From Streptomyces inhibens (GTDB taxonomy: Bacteria; Actinomycetota; Actinomycetes; Streptomycetales; Streptomycetaceae): 35,162 nt of DNA. The translations under genes and the position numbers were made by a program. Below the pieces are notes generated by a model. It did not search any database and was not told the DNA's origin. It saw only the letters and a list, made by a program, of their open reading frames with translations. Position 1 is the first letter of the stretch. Every line of letters begins with the position of its first letter. Positions 15,520 through 25,011 of the stretch are shown in pieces. The stretch lies in assembly GCF_003389455.1 (NCBI RefSeq), contig NZ_QUAC01000053.1, positions 49,315-84,476 of the forward strand. The letters run 5' to 3'.

Positions 15520-18356
15520 TCACACCGACCCTTCCCGCGACGGATGCCGTCCCGCCGACCGGCCCGGTACCGCACCGCCGGCGCGATGCTCCTCCAGAGC
15601 CAGCCACACCTTGTCGCGCAGCAGCGGCACCTCCGTGAACCGCACCCCGGTGGCGTCCCGCAGGGCATTGGCGAAGGCCGGGGCCACCGGGTTGAACGGG
15701 CTCTCGCTCATCGACTTGGCGCCCAGCGGCCCAATGGCGTCCGAGGTCCGCATGAAGTGCACCTCGGTGCGCGGTACATCGGCGTAGGCCGGCAGCCGGT
15801 AGCGGCGGAACGCGGGGGTGATGACCTTGCCTCTGCCGTCGACGAGGACCTGCTCGAAGAGGGTCGCGCCGAGCGCCTGGGCGACCCCGCCCTCGACCTG
15901 ACCGCGGCACTGCATCGGGTTCATGACCCTGCCCGCGTCGGCCGCGTGCACGCTGCGCAGGATCTTGATCTCTCCGGTGCCGGGGTCGACGGCGATCCGG
16001 AACCACTGGGCGTTGAAGGCCACCGAGCGCGGCGAGCCGCCCCAGTGCCCGGCCGCCGTCAGCGCCACCTCCTTGTCACGGGCCGCCGTGTAGAGCTCCT
16101 TGAGCGACACCGGCCGCCCGCCGCACTCCACCGAGTCCGCCGTCAGCCGGCACAGGCTCCGCGGGGCCCGGGCATGCTCCGCGGCGAACGTCAGAATCCG
16201 CTCGGCCAGCGCGTTGGCCGCCTTCATCACCGCCTTCCCGGCCACGACGGTCCCGGCCGAGCCGAAGGCGCCGGTGTCATGCCGTACGACATCGGTGTCG
16301 GACTGCCGGATGGCGATCCGGTCCACGGTGGTGCCCAGCGCCCCGGCGGTGATCTGCTGATGCACGGTGGTGGTGCCGTTGCCGAACTCCGCGGTGCCCA
16401 CCGCGACGTCGTACGAACCGTCCTCCAGCAGCGTCACCGTCGCATCGGCGAAGTGCCCGCCGGGCGGTCCGGTGGCGATCATCGACATCGCGGTGCCCTG
16501 CCCGACCAGCCAGCCCTCCGGCGCGTCCTCGGCGCTGCGGTCCTCGGCGAGGGCATCGCGGACGACCTTGAGGCACTGGTCGAGGCCGTAGCTGGCGATC
16601 CGCAGATCCTCCTCCTCGCCGCCGGGGCTGATCATGCGCTCGCCGGGGCCGATGATGTTGCGCTCCCGGAAGACCAGTGGATCGATGCCCAGCCGACGGG
16701 CCAGCTCGTCCATCGCCGACTCCACGGCGAAGGTCACCTGTCCCAGCCCGTAGCCGCGGAACGCCCCGGCCGGCACACAGTTGGTGTAGACGGAGTACGC
16801 GTCGACCTTCTTGTGCGGCGCGCGGTAGACGGCCATCGATTCGCCGACGCTATGGAACATCACGGCCGGGCCGTGGTTGCCGTAGGCGCCGGTGTTGGCG
16901 ACCACCCGGAGCTGAAGCGCCGTCAGGGTGCCGTCCTTTCTGGCCCCCGCCTTGATCCCGATGGTGAAGGGGTGCCGGGTGGTGGCGCCGAAGAACTGCT
17001 CGGCACGGGTGAACTCCAGCTTCACCGGCCGGTTCAGCCGCAGCGCGGCCAGCACCACGATGTCCTCGACAAGCATCTCCTGCTTGCCGCCGAACCCTCC
17101 GCCGACCCGGCCCGCGACCACCCGGACCCGGTCCGCCGGCAAGTCGTAGAGCGCGCACAGGGCGCGGCGGGTCAGGAACGGGACCTGGGTGCTGGAGCGC
17201 ACCACGATCCGCTCCGCACCCGACGGGTTCTCCTCGGGCGTCTCGAAGTAGGCCACCGCACCGTGCGTTTCGAGGCTGGCGTGCTGCACCCGCTGGGTGC
17301 GGAAGGTGTCCTCGTGGACGAGGTCGGCCTCCGCGAAGCCCTGTTCGACGCAGCCGGTCTCGCCGTGCACCTCGCCGACGACATTGTTCCCGGCCTGTGC
17401 GATCCGGGACTCGGGGCCCTTGGGGTGGAGCACCGGCGCACCGGGCCGCATCGCCTCCTCCGGGTCGATGACACAGGGCAGTTCCTCATAGTCGATGACG
17501 ATCCGGCGGCAGCCCTCCTCGGCCGCCGCTTCGCTGTCGGCGACCACGGCGGCCACCCGCTGCCCGACGAACCGGACCACGTCGTCCAGTACCCGGGTGT
17601 CGTCGGGGTCCTCGGTGGGATGCTCGTGCCGGGCCGAGGAGAACAGCCGCTCGGGGGCGTCGTGATGGGTGAACACCGCATGCACGCCCGGCACCCCCAG
17701 CGCCGCGGCCGGGTCGATGGAGACGATCCGGGATGGGGGTCCCCCCGGTCGAGCGAAGCCGAGACTGGGGGAGCGTGCGGGGAGCGCAGCAGCTTCATGT
17801 GCAGCAGTCCGGGCACGTCGATGTCGAAGGTGTAGCGGGCGGTGCCGGTGACGACCTGCGGCCCGGCCGGGGCGGGCAGATTGCGGCCCACCGCCTGCCC
17901 CGCGCAGGGCGCTTCGGCGTGCCGGACGCCGCGCACCGCGTCCTCGATCGCCCGGTAGCCGGTGCACCGGCACAGATTTCCCTTGAACGCCCTCGGCAGA
18001 TCGGCGAGTTGATCCTCGTCGAGCGCGGCGGTCGTCATCACGAACCCCGCCGTGCAGAATCCGCACTGGAAGCCCTGTGCGTCGAGGAACCTCTGCTGTA
18101 CGGGGTGGAGTTCACCGTCGCCCTTGGCGAGCCCCTCAACGGTGGTGACCCGGCGGCCCTCGGCGCGGACGGCCGGATACAGGCAGCTGTGCACGGGTTC
18201 ACCGTCGACATGGACGGTGCACGCCCCGCAATCGCCGGCGTCACAGCCCTTCTTGACCCCGAACCAGCCGCGGTCGCGCAGATAGGTGCGCAGACACTGG
18301 CCGGGGCGCGGTTCGGCGTCGAAGGGCCGCTCATTGACATGGATCTCGAAGCTCAT
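15520..18356 (-). pseudogene. Xanthine-dehydrogenase-type [2Fe-2S]/molybdopterin fusion, frameshifted by a repeat insertion
   Basis: The first part (18356-17772, 195 codons) encodes a complete [2Fe-2S] subunit with all eight cluster cysteines (C38, C43, C46, C58; C98, C101, C129, C131), then runs into the start of the large subunit ([23 protein letters not shown]). The expected continuation [20 protein letters not shown] begins only at 17730, in another frame, and continues for 736 residues to 15520. It includes GRVGGGFGGKQ, GAFRGYG and the GAKSMSESPFNPVAPA active-site end. The 41 nt in between are a short repeat element, so the halves are out of phase. Ribosomes staying in the first frame would make a chimeric 395-residue protein ending at 17172. 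Either the gene is dead, the halves are made separately, or the sequence has an indel in the G/C runs. It overlaps the FAD-subunit stop by four bases. The likely role was purine or related hydroxylation, given PucR next door. Confidence 0.8.
17731..17771. repeat. Short palindromic Streptomyces-type repeat inserted in the xdh-like gene
   Basis: This is a 41-nt stretch with GGGGGT-CCCCCC at one end, GAGCGAAGCCGAGACT in the middle and GGGGG at the other end. It can fold as CCCCCgGTC/GACtGGGGG around a ~14-nt loop, or at the GGGGGTCCCCC palindrome. I recall near-identical sequences scattered between genes in many Streptomyces genomes. Here it interrupts an open reading frame. I saw no other copy in the window. 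Confidence 0.75.
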
Positions 18357-19195
18357 CGCACACCGTCCCTGGTGAGTCCGCAGTTCCCGGTGAGTTCCGA
18401 CCGGACCTCCTCGGCCAGCCGCAGCGCCATGTGCCGGCGCCAGGCCGGCAGTCCGTGGATGTCGTCGAACCAGTCGCCGCCGGCGACCGTCCGCTCGATG
18501 GTGTCGCGCAGCTCCTCGGCGTCCGGCGGCAGCGGGAACCAGAGGCGGAACGGCCGTACGGTGGCGGCGGTGAGGGTCACCGCCAGCGAGCCGTCGAGCG
18601 GGTCGAGGGCGCCGATGACCAGCGCGCCGGACCGGCCGAGTCCGTACAGGGAGGCCTGCCGGAAGGCGGTACGGCACATGAGCGCCCGGGCGGGCAGGGT
18701 GACCGAGCGGAGCAGTTCGCCCGCGCCGAGGTCCTTGCGTCCGGCGCCGGTGATGAAGTCCGCGACCCGGGTGCGGCGCAGCGAGCCGTCCTGCGCCTGG
18801 AGCAGACAGCTGCCGTCGAGGGCGGCGGTCAGCGAGATCATCGGCCCGGCGGGCAGTCCGTTGCAGAGGTTTCCGCCGACCGTCGCCATGTTCCAGATCT
18901 TGAACGAGGCCAGGAAGGCGCGGCAGCACTGCTCGAACAGCGGCGCCGCCGGGGCGTCGTAGGCCGCCGCGAAGCGGGAGAGCTGGGCGATGGTGCAGGT
19001 CGCCGCGATCTCCAGCGAGCCGTCCGGCCGGCGGGTCAGCGGCTGCCAGCCCATCCGGCCGAGGTCCACCAGGCGCCGTATGTGCGGCTGCGGTTCGGAG
19101 AAGAGGTAGGTGCCGCCACCCAGCCAGGCGTCGCCGGTGCGCCAGGGGGTGCGCTGCCGGGCGTCGCGCACCTCCAGCACCGTGTTCAGGTCCAT
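18353..19195 (-). CDS. FAD-binding subunit of the xanthine-dehydrogenase-type enzyme (CoxM/XdhB-like)
   Basis: A 280-residue protein of the FAD-PCMH family. The flavin-binding loops are visible: [11 protein letters not shown] (~22-32), and [28 protein letters not shown] (the TxGGN motif with its following loop). The C-terminal CO-dehydrogenase flavoprotein domain holds [19 protein letters not shown]. It passes electrons from the FeS clusters to NAD+ or another acceptor. Its TGA overlaps the ATG of the FeS/molybdopterin gene (ATGA). It is divergent from the pucR-like regulator. The gene itself looks intact, even though its partner is frameshifted. Confidence 0.88.
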   Translation of the reverse strand: MDLNTVLEVRDARQRTPWRTGDAWLGGGTYLFSEPQPHIRRLVDLGRMGWQPLTRRPDGSLEIAATCTIAQLSRFAAAYDAPAAPLFEQCCRAFLASFKIWNMATVGGNLCNGLPAGPMISLTAALDGSCLLQAQDGSLRRTRVADFITGAGRKDLGAGELLRSVTLPARALMCRTAFRQASLYGLGRSGALVIGALDPLDGSLAVTLTAATVRPFRLWFPLPPDAEELRDTIERTVAGGDWFDDIHGLPAWRRHMALRLAEEVRSELTGNCGLTRDGVR

Positions 19196-19400
19196 GCCGC
19201 TGAGTGAAGCAACGGCGCACCGCCGGGCACGACTGGTGCGCAACACGGAAAAACACCATCGCCGGGCCGCGGATCTGGATGATCAACCAAGACGACTATG
19301 GGCTTGAACGGCTTGCATTTACGATGCTGTAACTCATATTCGCCTCGTGAATGTGAGATGCCGAGGGCTCGCGCCCGGCAGCCGCCCAAGGAGCCAGCAC

Positions 19401-20921
19401 ATGCACGTCCAAGATCTCCTCCAGGTTGATTCGCTCGATCTGACCCTGCTGTGGGGCGAGGGCCCCCTGCTCGCCCGGGAGGTCAGTGGTGTCACCGCCA
19501 CCGACCTGGAGGACCCGGCCCGGTTCCTGCAGCCGGGCGAGCTGGTGCTGAGCGGACTGGTGTGGTGGTCGCCGGACGACAGCCCAGCGAAGGCCGACCG
19601 TTTCGTCGCGGCGCTGCACTCCGCCGGGGCCACCGCGCTGCTGGCCGGCGAGGAGACCCATGGCAAGGTCCCGGACGTCCTCGTCGACGCCTGCCGTGCG
19701 CACGGCATCGTGCTGATCGCGGTGCCCGCGCACACCACCTTCCGTGCCATCACGGAGGCGGTGTATCTGCGCCAGTGGGGAGATCTGAGCCGGCGCCCCA
19801 CCGATCACTACGCGCTGCCGGAGCACGTCCGCACCGAGCTGGCCGGTCTGCTCGCCGAGAACGCCGGACCGGACGCGCTGCTGGACCGCGCCTTTGCCCA
19901 TCTGGGCGGGCCGCCCTGCTATCTGCTGACGGCGACCGGCCGGGTGATCGCGCGTACCCCGGCCGCTCCCGACCTCTCGGCGCAGCAGGCGGTCCGGGAT
20001 CTGCGGTCCGCGGTCGGCACCGGTCTGCGGATCGACGGGGAGTGCGGACCGTACGACGGCTGGCAGTTGCATCTGCGGGGCGCGGCCGACGCCCCTCCGC
20101 GGGTGCTGCACGAGATCGCCGAGGTCATCGCCCAGTACCGCAACCGTGCCGAGCTGCGGGAGGCGGCCGCACGGCGGGCGGCCGAGGAGCTGATCGCGCT
20201 CGCCGGCACCGGCCCGGCCGACGGTGCGGCGCTCGACGCAGCGCTGCACGCCTGCGGTCTGCCCACCACCGGTCCGTACCGGGTGATGGTGGCCACGCTG
20301 GGCGGGGAGGAGGGCGGCGGGGCGCTGAGCGCGCTGACCGAGGCGCTGCGGCACTCCCCCGGTGAACCGTTCGCGGCCGGCCGGCTCCCGGGCGGCGAGG
20401 CGGTCGCCGTCGTGCACACGGGCCCGGGCACCGAGGGACACACCCCGCTCGCCGAGGTCTGGCCGGCCCTGCACGCCTGCCGGCCGCAGACGCCGCTGCA
20501 CGCCGGGGTCAGCGGACCGGTGTCGACCGCCGAGGGGCTCAACTCCGCGCTGGACCAGGCGCGTTATGCGCTGGCGGCGGCCCGCGCCGCGGCCCCGGAG
20601 GCCGCCCGGGTGACCTCCGTCGAGGACCTCAGCACGCTGGGCGCCCTGCTCGCCGGGGTCCCCTCCGATGTCCGTACGGCCTTCAGCAGCCGGGTGCTGG
20701 GCCCGCTGGCGCGCGGCAGCAGCTCCTCACACCGGATGCTGCTGGAGACGCTGGAGGTGTTCCTCGCGCAGCACGGGTCATGGGCGCGTACGGCCGAGAC
20801 GCTGCATCTGCATGTGAACACGGTGCACTACCGCATCCAGCGGATCGAGACGCTCACCGGGCGCGATCTGTCCCGGCTCGATCACAAACTGGATCTGCAG
20901 GCGGCGTTGCTGTGCCGTTGA
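19401..20921 (+). CDS. PucR-family transcriptional regulator
   Basis: A 506-residue regulator. Residues 1-~120 are the N-terminal PucR sensor domain (starting MHVQDLLQVDSL, with LQPGELVLSGLVWW). The middle holds a GGDEF-like/CdaR-type linker region. The last ~60 residues carry the PucR helix-turn-helix: FLAQHGSWARTAETLHLHVNTVHYRIQRIE ending LDLQAALLC. AAGGAG lies six bases before the ATG. It is divergent from the xanthine-dehydrogenase-type genes across a 205-bp AT-richer gap, the usual arrangement for a PucR regulator of purine catabolism, so it is probably their regulator. Confidence 0.9.
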   Translation: MHVQDLLQVDSLDLTLLWGEGPLLAREVSGVTATDLEDPARFLQPGELVLSGLVWWSPDDSPAKADRFVAALHSAGATALLAGEETHGKVPDVLVDACRAHGIVLIAVPAHTTFRAITEAVYLRQWGDLSRRPTDHYALPEHVRTELAGLLAENAGPDALLDRAFAHLGGPPCYLLTATGRVIARTPAAPDLSAQQAVRDLRSAVGTGLRIDGECGPYDGWQLHLRGAADAPPRVLHEIAEVIAQYRNRAELREAAARRAAEELIALAGTGPADGAALDAALHACGLPTTGPYRVMVATLGGEEGGGALSALTEALRHSPGEPFAAGRLPGGEAVAVVHTGPGTEGHTPLAEVWPALHACRPQTPLHAGVSGPVSTAEGLNSALDQARYALAAARAAAPEAARVTSVEDLSTLGALLAGVPSDVRTAFSSRVLGPLARGSSSSHRMLLETLEVFLAQHGSWARTAETLHLHVNTVHYRIQRIETLTGRDLSRLDHKLDLQAALLCR

Positions 20922-20928
20922 GGGGCGC

Positions 20929-21336
20929 TCAGCCCCGGTCGTCCGGCCGGTCGATATGGACGTTGGTCGACTTCACCCGGGCCGTTGCGGTCACGCCGAC
21001 CTCGATGCCCAGTTCCTCGACCGCCTCCCGGCTGACCACGGACACCACTCGGTGCGGCCCCGACTGGATCTCGACCTGGGCGATCACATCGTCGAGGGTC
21101 ACCTTGGTGACGATCCCCGCGAACGAGTTCCGCACCGACGTCCGCACATCGCCGGGCACCGGATGCAGTCCCGAGGCCCGCTCCTTGGCGAACACCGCCA
21201 GGCTCACCCCGTCGATGACGCGGTTCCCCGCGCCGTCCCGGTCCATCCGCAGCTGCCCGCCATCGGCCCATCGGCGGACGGTCTCCGAACTCACACCCAG
21301 CAGCCCGGCTGCCTGACCAATGCTGTACCTCGGCAC
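20929..21336 (-). CDS. HTH-TOBE molybdate-responsive regulator (second copy)
   Basis: A 135-residue paralogue of the protein encoded at 13698-14093. It has the same YSIGQAAGLLGVSSETVRRWAD helix-turn-helix and one TOBE domain ending VKSTNVHIDRP. The GTG at 21336 has no clear Shine-Dalgarno, but TAGAGT (minus strand, 21348-21343) ends six bases upstream, so this copy also may be leaderless. It sits at the far side of the molybdenum-enzyme genes, convergent with pucR (7-bp gap). It may control the Mo-enzyme genes while the first copy controls uptake; this is inference. Confidence 0.82.
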   Translation of the reverse strand: MPRYSIGQAAGLLGVSSETVRRWADGGQLRMDRDGAGNRVIDGVSLAVFAKERASGLHPVPGDVRTSVRNSFAGIVTKVTLDDVIAQVEIQSGPHRVVSVVSREAVEELGIEVGVTATARVKSTNVHIDRPDDRG

Positions 21337-21399
21337 CCTCGCACTCTAGGGCAGCGGCGGCGCCCGGCCCGCACCGCCTCGGGCCGGACTACCGGCACT

Positions 21400-21684
21400 T
21401 CAACCGGCCACGTCGGCCGGGGCGGAGGCGAGCCCCGGCGGTGCCAGGTCGAGGGCCTGGCGTACCGCCTCGATGAGGGCGAGTGCGGACTCTTCGGTGA
21501 GTTCGACCGCCACACGCGCCGAGGGGCCCTGGGCGGGGTTCAGGAAGTCGATGTTGACGGTGTGTTCGTAGGGGGCGTGCTGCGGATGGTCGACGTAGAC
21601 CATCGCCTCGCTGAGGGGGAAGTACCCCCGCGCGCCCTTGCCGCTGCCGTCGATGGCGAACTTTTCGGTGAGGTAGGTGCACAT
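21400..21684 (-). CDS. Small conserved protein (DUF6295-like)
   Basis: A 94-residue protein starting MCTYLTEKFAIDGSGKGARGYFPL. From memory it belongs to an actinobacterial family annotated DUF6295, typified by the conserved EHTVNIDFLNPAQGPSARVAVELT segment. The function is unknown. The order on the minus strand, MFS exporter, MarR, dienelactone hydrolase, this gene, suggests one operon and perhaps a role in handling a xenobiotic. GGAAGG lies upstream of the ATG. Confidence 0.7.
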   Translation of the reverse strand: MCTYLTEKFAIDGSGKGARGYFPLSEAMVYVDHPQHAPYEHTVNIDFLNPAQGPSARVAVELTEESALALIEAVRQALDLAPPGLASAPADVAG

Positions 21685-21730
21685 GGTGGTGCGCTCGCCT
21701 TCCGTGGCCGTTGTCCGGGAGGGGGTGGGA

Positions 21731-22474
21731 TCAGCCGTTGAGGTGACGGCCGAAGAATTCCACTACGCGCTGCCGGCCCTCGCCCGCGGCCTGCGGGCGG
21801 TAACCGGGCCGGTCCACGGCGAAGAAGCCGTGCCCGGCGCCCTCGTAGGTGTGGAAGGTGTACTCCTTGCCGTGTCTGCGCAGCTCCTGCTCCAGCTCCG
21901 CGGTCTCGGCCGGGGAGGGGTGCTGGTCCTCGGCGCCGAAGAGCCCGAGCAGCGGGCAGTTGAGGTCCTTGGTGAGGTGCAGGAGCGGTTCGACGGCGAG
22001 CGGGGAGTCCTCGGGCGGCCGGCCGACGACGAAGGCTCCGTAGCAGTCCACGGCCGCCTGCAGATCCAGGCTGCAGGCGGCGAGGAAGGACTGGCGGCCG
22101 CCGGAGCAGTAGCCGATGGTGCCCACGCGCTGATTGGCGGAGGTGAGCCCGCGCAGATAGCGGGCGGCGCCCGCGACATCGCCGATCAGCCGGGCGTCGG
22201 GGACACCGCCCTGCGCCCGGGCCGCGGCGGCCGCGTCGTCCGGGTCGGCGCCGGGCGCCTCGCGGCTGTAGAGGTTGGGGCAGACCGCGGCGTAGCCTTC
22301 GGCGGCGAACCAGCGGGTGATCTCCTTGGTGGCGGCGTCGTAGCCGGGCATGTGGTGGATGACCACCACGCCTCCGGTGGGTCCGGGGACGAGCGGGCGG
22401 GCGGAGTACGCCTCGATGAGGTCGCCGCCGTGGCCGGTGAGGGTGACGGTCTCTGCCAGGAGTGCGTCGTACAT
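21731..22474 (-). CDS. Dienelactone hydrolase family protein
   Basis: A 247-residue alpha/beta hydrolase with the dienelactone hydrolase triad: C123 (GYCSGG), D183 (GAEDQHP) and H215 (GHGFF). Cys in the nucleophile position is the classic DLH arrangement; the family opens dienelactones or cleaves small esters. AAGGA precedes the ATG at 22474. It sits 70 bp after the MarR gene, in the same direction, so substrate and regulation probably belong to that exporter/MarR operon. The physiological substrate is unknown. Confidence 0.88.
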   Translation of the reverse strand: MYDALLAETVTLTGHGGDLIEAYSARPLVPGPTGGVVVIHHMPGYDAATKEITRWFAAEGYAAVCPNLYSREAPGADPDDAAAAARAQGGVPDARLIGDVAGAARYLRGLTSANQRVGTIGYCSGGRQSFLAACSLDLQAAVDCYGAFVVGRPPEDSPLAVEPLLHLTKDLNCPLLGLFGAEDQHPSPAETAELEQELRRHGKEYTFHTYEGAGHGFFAVDRPGYRPQAAGEGRQRVVEFFGRHLNG

Positions 22475-22544
22475 GGGGTCCTTGCCTCGGTCGGTGGACG
22501 AGTGGAGGTACGGGCACGGGGAGACCGGCGCGACGGGCCTCAGG

Positions 22545-23060
22545 TCACGGCGTCGGCGGGGCCGGCCGGTCTGCGCACCGGGCGGCCGGTGGCTGTGCCC
22601 ACTCGGCAAGATCTTCCAGCGCGGGGAGTGCGTCGTGCAGCAGGCGCTGCCGGTCAGGGGCCAGCCGGGCGATCCGTTCGGCGAGCATGCCGGTGGTCTC
22701 CCGGCGTACGGCGCCGAGCAGCGCGAGCCCGTCGTCGTTGAGGCTGATCAGGCTGGCGCGCTGGTCGTCGGGGTCGGGGCGGCGGGCGATCCAGCCGCAG
22801 CCGTCGAGCAGATCGACCATCCGGGAGGTGGTGGACAGCGCGATGTTCATCCGTGCGGCGAGTTCACCGACCCTCAGGGGGCCGTGGGCGGCGAGCACCG
22901 CGAGGGCGGCCATCCGGCTGGGGGTGAGGTCGCGGTGCAGGCTCTGGCCGCGCAGCAGCGGCAGCAGCAGCTGGATGACCGCGCGCAGCCGGCCGGCCAG
23001 CTCGGCGGGCTCGGGCGCGGGGCCTGGCGCCCGCCCGGTCGTCGCGTCGGGCTGGTCCAT
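22545..23060 (-). CDS. MarR-family transcriptional regulator
   Basis: A 171-residue MarR protein. The winged helix is visible as LTPSRMAALAVLAAHGPLRVGELAARMNIALSTTSRMVDLLDGCGWIARRPDPDDQRASLISLN, in which the DxR wing motif is intact. Its ATG overlaps the MFS stop by one base (TGATG), so translation is coupled to the exporter. GAGGAG is the ribosome site. It probably represses the operon through the palindrome at 24994-25011 until an inducer, perhaps the exporter or hydrolase substrate, binds. Confidence 0.9.
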   Translation of the reverse strand: MDQPDATTGRAPGPAPEPAELAGRLRAVIQLLLPLLRGQSLHRDLTPSRMAALAVLAAHGPLRVGELAARMNIALSTTSRMVDLLDGCGWIARRPDPDDQRASLISLNDDGLALLGAVRRETTGMLAERIARLAPDRQRLLHDALPALEDLAEWAQPPAARCADRPAPPTP

Positions 23061-24964
23061 CAGGGGCTCCTCGGGTGGCGCGAGGGCGGGGCCGGGGGTG
23101 GGGCCGGAGCCGGGGCCGGAGGTGGCGGGGCGCCGGTGGCGGTGGCCGCGCCGGGACCGGATGAGGGTGCGGTGTCGGGGGTCTCGGCCACGGTGGCCGC
23201 GACCGGCGCCGGACCCCTGCCCGCCGGGGTGGGCGCCCGGTCGTCGTGGACATACCGCCCGCCGCGCAGCATCGAGGCGAGGGCGGCGATCAGACAGGCG
23301 GCGATGGCGAAGTCGAAGGCGACGGCGAGCCCGTCGGAGAACGGCTGGGAGATCAGCTGGGGGAAGAACTCCCGGCCGGTCAGATACGCGGCATGACCGG
23401 GCGGCAGCTGGTCGAGGACCTGCGGTCCGAGGAGGGTCTGGACGGGGTTGTAACCCAGCAGCGAGGCGAACAGCACCCCCACCGGCGGCAGCGCCGCGAT
23501 CTTGGCGGCGTCGGCCGGCGGGACACCCTGGGCGGTCAGTCCGCTGGAGAGGGTGTGCGGCAGGGATCCGGCCAGGCCCGCGATCATCAGCGAGAAGAAG
23601 ATGCCGATGGACAGCACCATGGCCGAGTTCTGGAAGGTGGTGCTGATGCCGGCGCCCACGCCGCGCTGGTCGGGCGGCAGGCTGTTCATGACGGCGGCCC
23701 GGTTGGGCGCCGCGAACAGGCCCATCCCCACGCCGTTGAGCAGCAGGATCAGCGCGAAGCTGGGGTAGCCGAAGTCGACCGGCAGGGCCTGTAGCGCCAC
23801 GAAGGTGCCGGCCGCGAGCAGCATGCCGCCGGTGGCAAAAGTCCGCGCCCCGAACCGGTCCGACGCCCATCCCGACACCGGCCCCGCCACCAGGAAGCCC
23901 AGCGTCAGCGGCAGCATGTAGATGCCGGCCCACAGCGGCGTCTCGGTGAAGCCGTAGCCGTGCCGCGGCAGCCAGATGCCCTGCAGCCAGATGATGAGGA
24001 GGAACATCAGGCCGCCACGGCCGAGCGAGGCGAGCAGGCTGGCGAGATTCCCCGCGGTGAACGCGCGGATCCGGAAGAGCCCGAGCCGGAACATCGGCGC
24101 CGGCACCTTCGTCTCGACCACACAGAAGACGGCCAGCAGCAGCACCCCGCCCGCCATCGCGCCGAGCACGGCGGGGTTGCTCCAGCCCATGGTGTGGCCG
24201 CCGTAGGGCTGGATGCCGTAGGTGATCCCGGTCAGCACGGCGATCAGGCCGGCCGCGAAGGTGAGGTTGCCCCACCAGTCGGGCCGGGCGGGGGTGCGGA
24301 TACCGGTGTCCCGCAGCTTCAGATATGCCCAGACGGTGCCGAACACGCCGAACGGCACCGAGACCAGGAAGACCAGCCGCCAGTTGACGGGCCCGAGCAG
24401 CCCGCCGAGCACCAGGCCGACGAACGATCCGGTGATGCCCGCGACCTGGTTCAGGCCGAGGGCGAGGCCGCGCTGCCGGGCGGGGAAGGCGTCGGTGAGG
24501 ATCGCGTTGGAGTTGGCCATCAGCATCGCGCCGCCGACGCCCTGCAGGACCCGCATGGCGATCAGCCAGAGGGCGCCGGCCGTGCCGTGCTGCCAGGTCA
24601 CCGACAGCAGCACGGAGAAGACGGTGAAGACGGCGAAGCCCAGGTTGTACATCCGGGTCCTGCCGTACATGTCGCCGAGCCTGCCGAAGCTGACCACCAG
24701 CACGGCGGTGACCACCAGATAGCTCATGATCAGCCACAGCAGCAGGCTCGTGTTGCCCGGCCGCAACGGGTCCACGCCGATGCCCCGGAAGATGTCGGGC
24801 AGCGCGATGAGCATGATCGACATATTGATGGAGGCGATCAGCACGCCCAGTGTCGTATTCGACAGGGCGACCCATTTGTAGCCCGGCCCGGGCGCGAAGC
24901 GCGGCCGTGCGCCGGTGGCGACCAGGTCTCCTGTGTCGCCGGGATCAGCAGCAGTCCTTCCCAC
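23060..24964 (-). CDS. DHA2-type MFS drug exporter with Pro/Ala-rich C-terminal tail
   Basis: A 634-residue transporter with about 14 membrane segments of the EmrB/QacA group: loop 2-3 motif GRLGDMYGRTRMY, motif C-like GLALGLNQVAGITGSFVGLVLGG, and NWRLVFLVSVPFG after segment 5. The GTG at 24964 is the only start fitting the frame; an ATG at 24971 is in another frame. The last ~60 residues are a Pro/Ala/Gly low-complexity tail, not usual for the family. It is the first gene of the exporter-MarR-DLH operon and has the MarR-like palindrome 30 bp upstream. Confidence 0.88.
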   Translation of the reverse strand: MGRTAADPGDTGDLVATGARPRFAPGPGYKWVALSNTTLGVLIASINMSIMLIALPDIFRGIGVDPLRPGNTSLLLWLIMSYLVVTAVLVVSFGRLGDMYGRTRMYNLGFAVFTVFSVLLSVTWQHGTAGALWLIAMRVLQGVGGAMLMANSNAILTDAFPARQRGLALGLNQVAGITGSFVGLVLGGLLGPVNWRLVFLVSVPFGVFGTVWAYLKLRDTGIRTPARPDWWGNLTFAAGLIAVLTGITYGIQPYGGHTMGWSNPAVLGAMAGGVLLLAVFCVVETKVPAPMFRLGLFRIRAFTAGNLASLLASLGRGGLMFLLIIWLQGIWLPRHGYGFTETPLWAGIYMLPLTLGFLVAGPVSGWASDRFGARTFATGGMLLAAGTFVALQALPVDFGYPSFALILLLNGVGMGLFAAPNRAAVMNSLPPDQRGVGAGISTTFQNSAMVLSIGIFFSLMIAGLAGSLPHTLSSGLTAQGVPPADAAKIAALPPVGVLFASLLGYNPVQTLLGPQVLDQLPPGHAAYLTGREFFPQLISQPFSDGLAVAFDFAIAACLIAALASMLRGGRYVHDDRAPTPAGRGPAPVAATVAETPDTAPSSGPGAATATGAPPPPAPAPAPPPAPPSRHPRSP

Positions 24965-24993
24965 GGGGCATCCACTCCCACCGGGACATTTAC

Positions 24994-25011
24994 TTGCTTG
25001 ACATCAACCAA
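24994..25011. promoter_or_regulatory. MarR-type operator
   Basis: TTGCTTGA-CA-TCAACCAA is an 18-bp near-perfect palindrome (arms differ only at one C/G position) about 30 bp upstream of the exporter start. It is the kind of site MarR dimers bind (TTGA...TCAA core), and the only obvious palindrome in this promoter, so autoregulation of the exporter-MarR operon is likely. Confidence 0.7.

Noticed and set aside
17172..17771. Continuation of the FeS-subunit frame past the repeat, giving a 395-residue protein
   Set aside because: The sequence after the repeat has no resemblance to the family, while the neighbouring frame matches the large subunit at once; the continuation is a frameshift artefact.
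15346..17835. 829-residue open frame opposite the xdh-like gene
   Set aside because: It is shadow of the large subunit on the other strand; its composition is uninformative.
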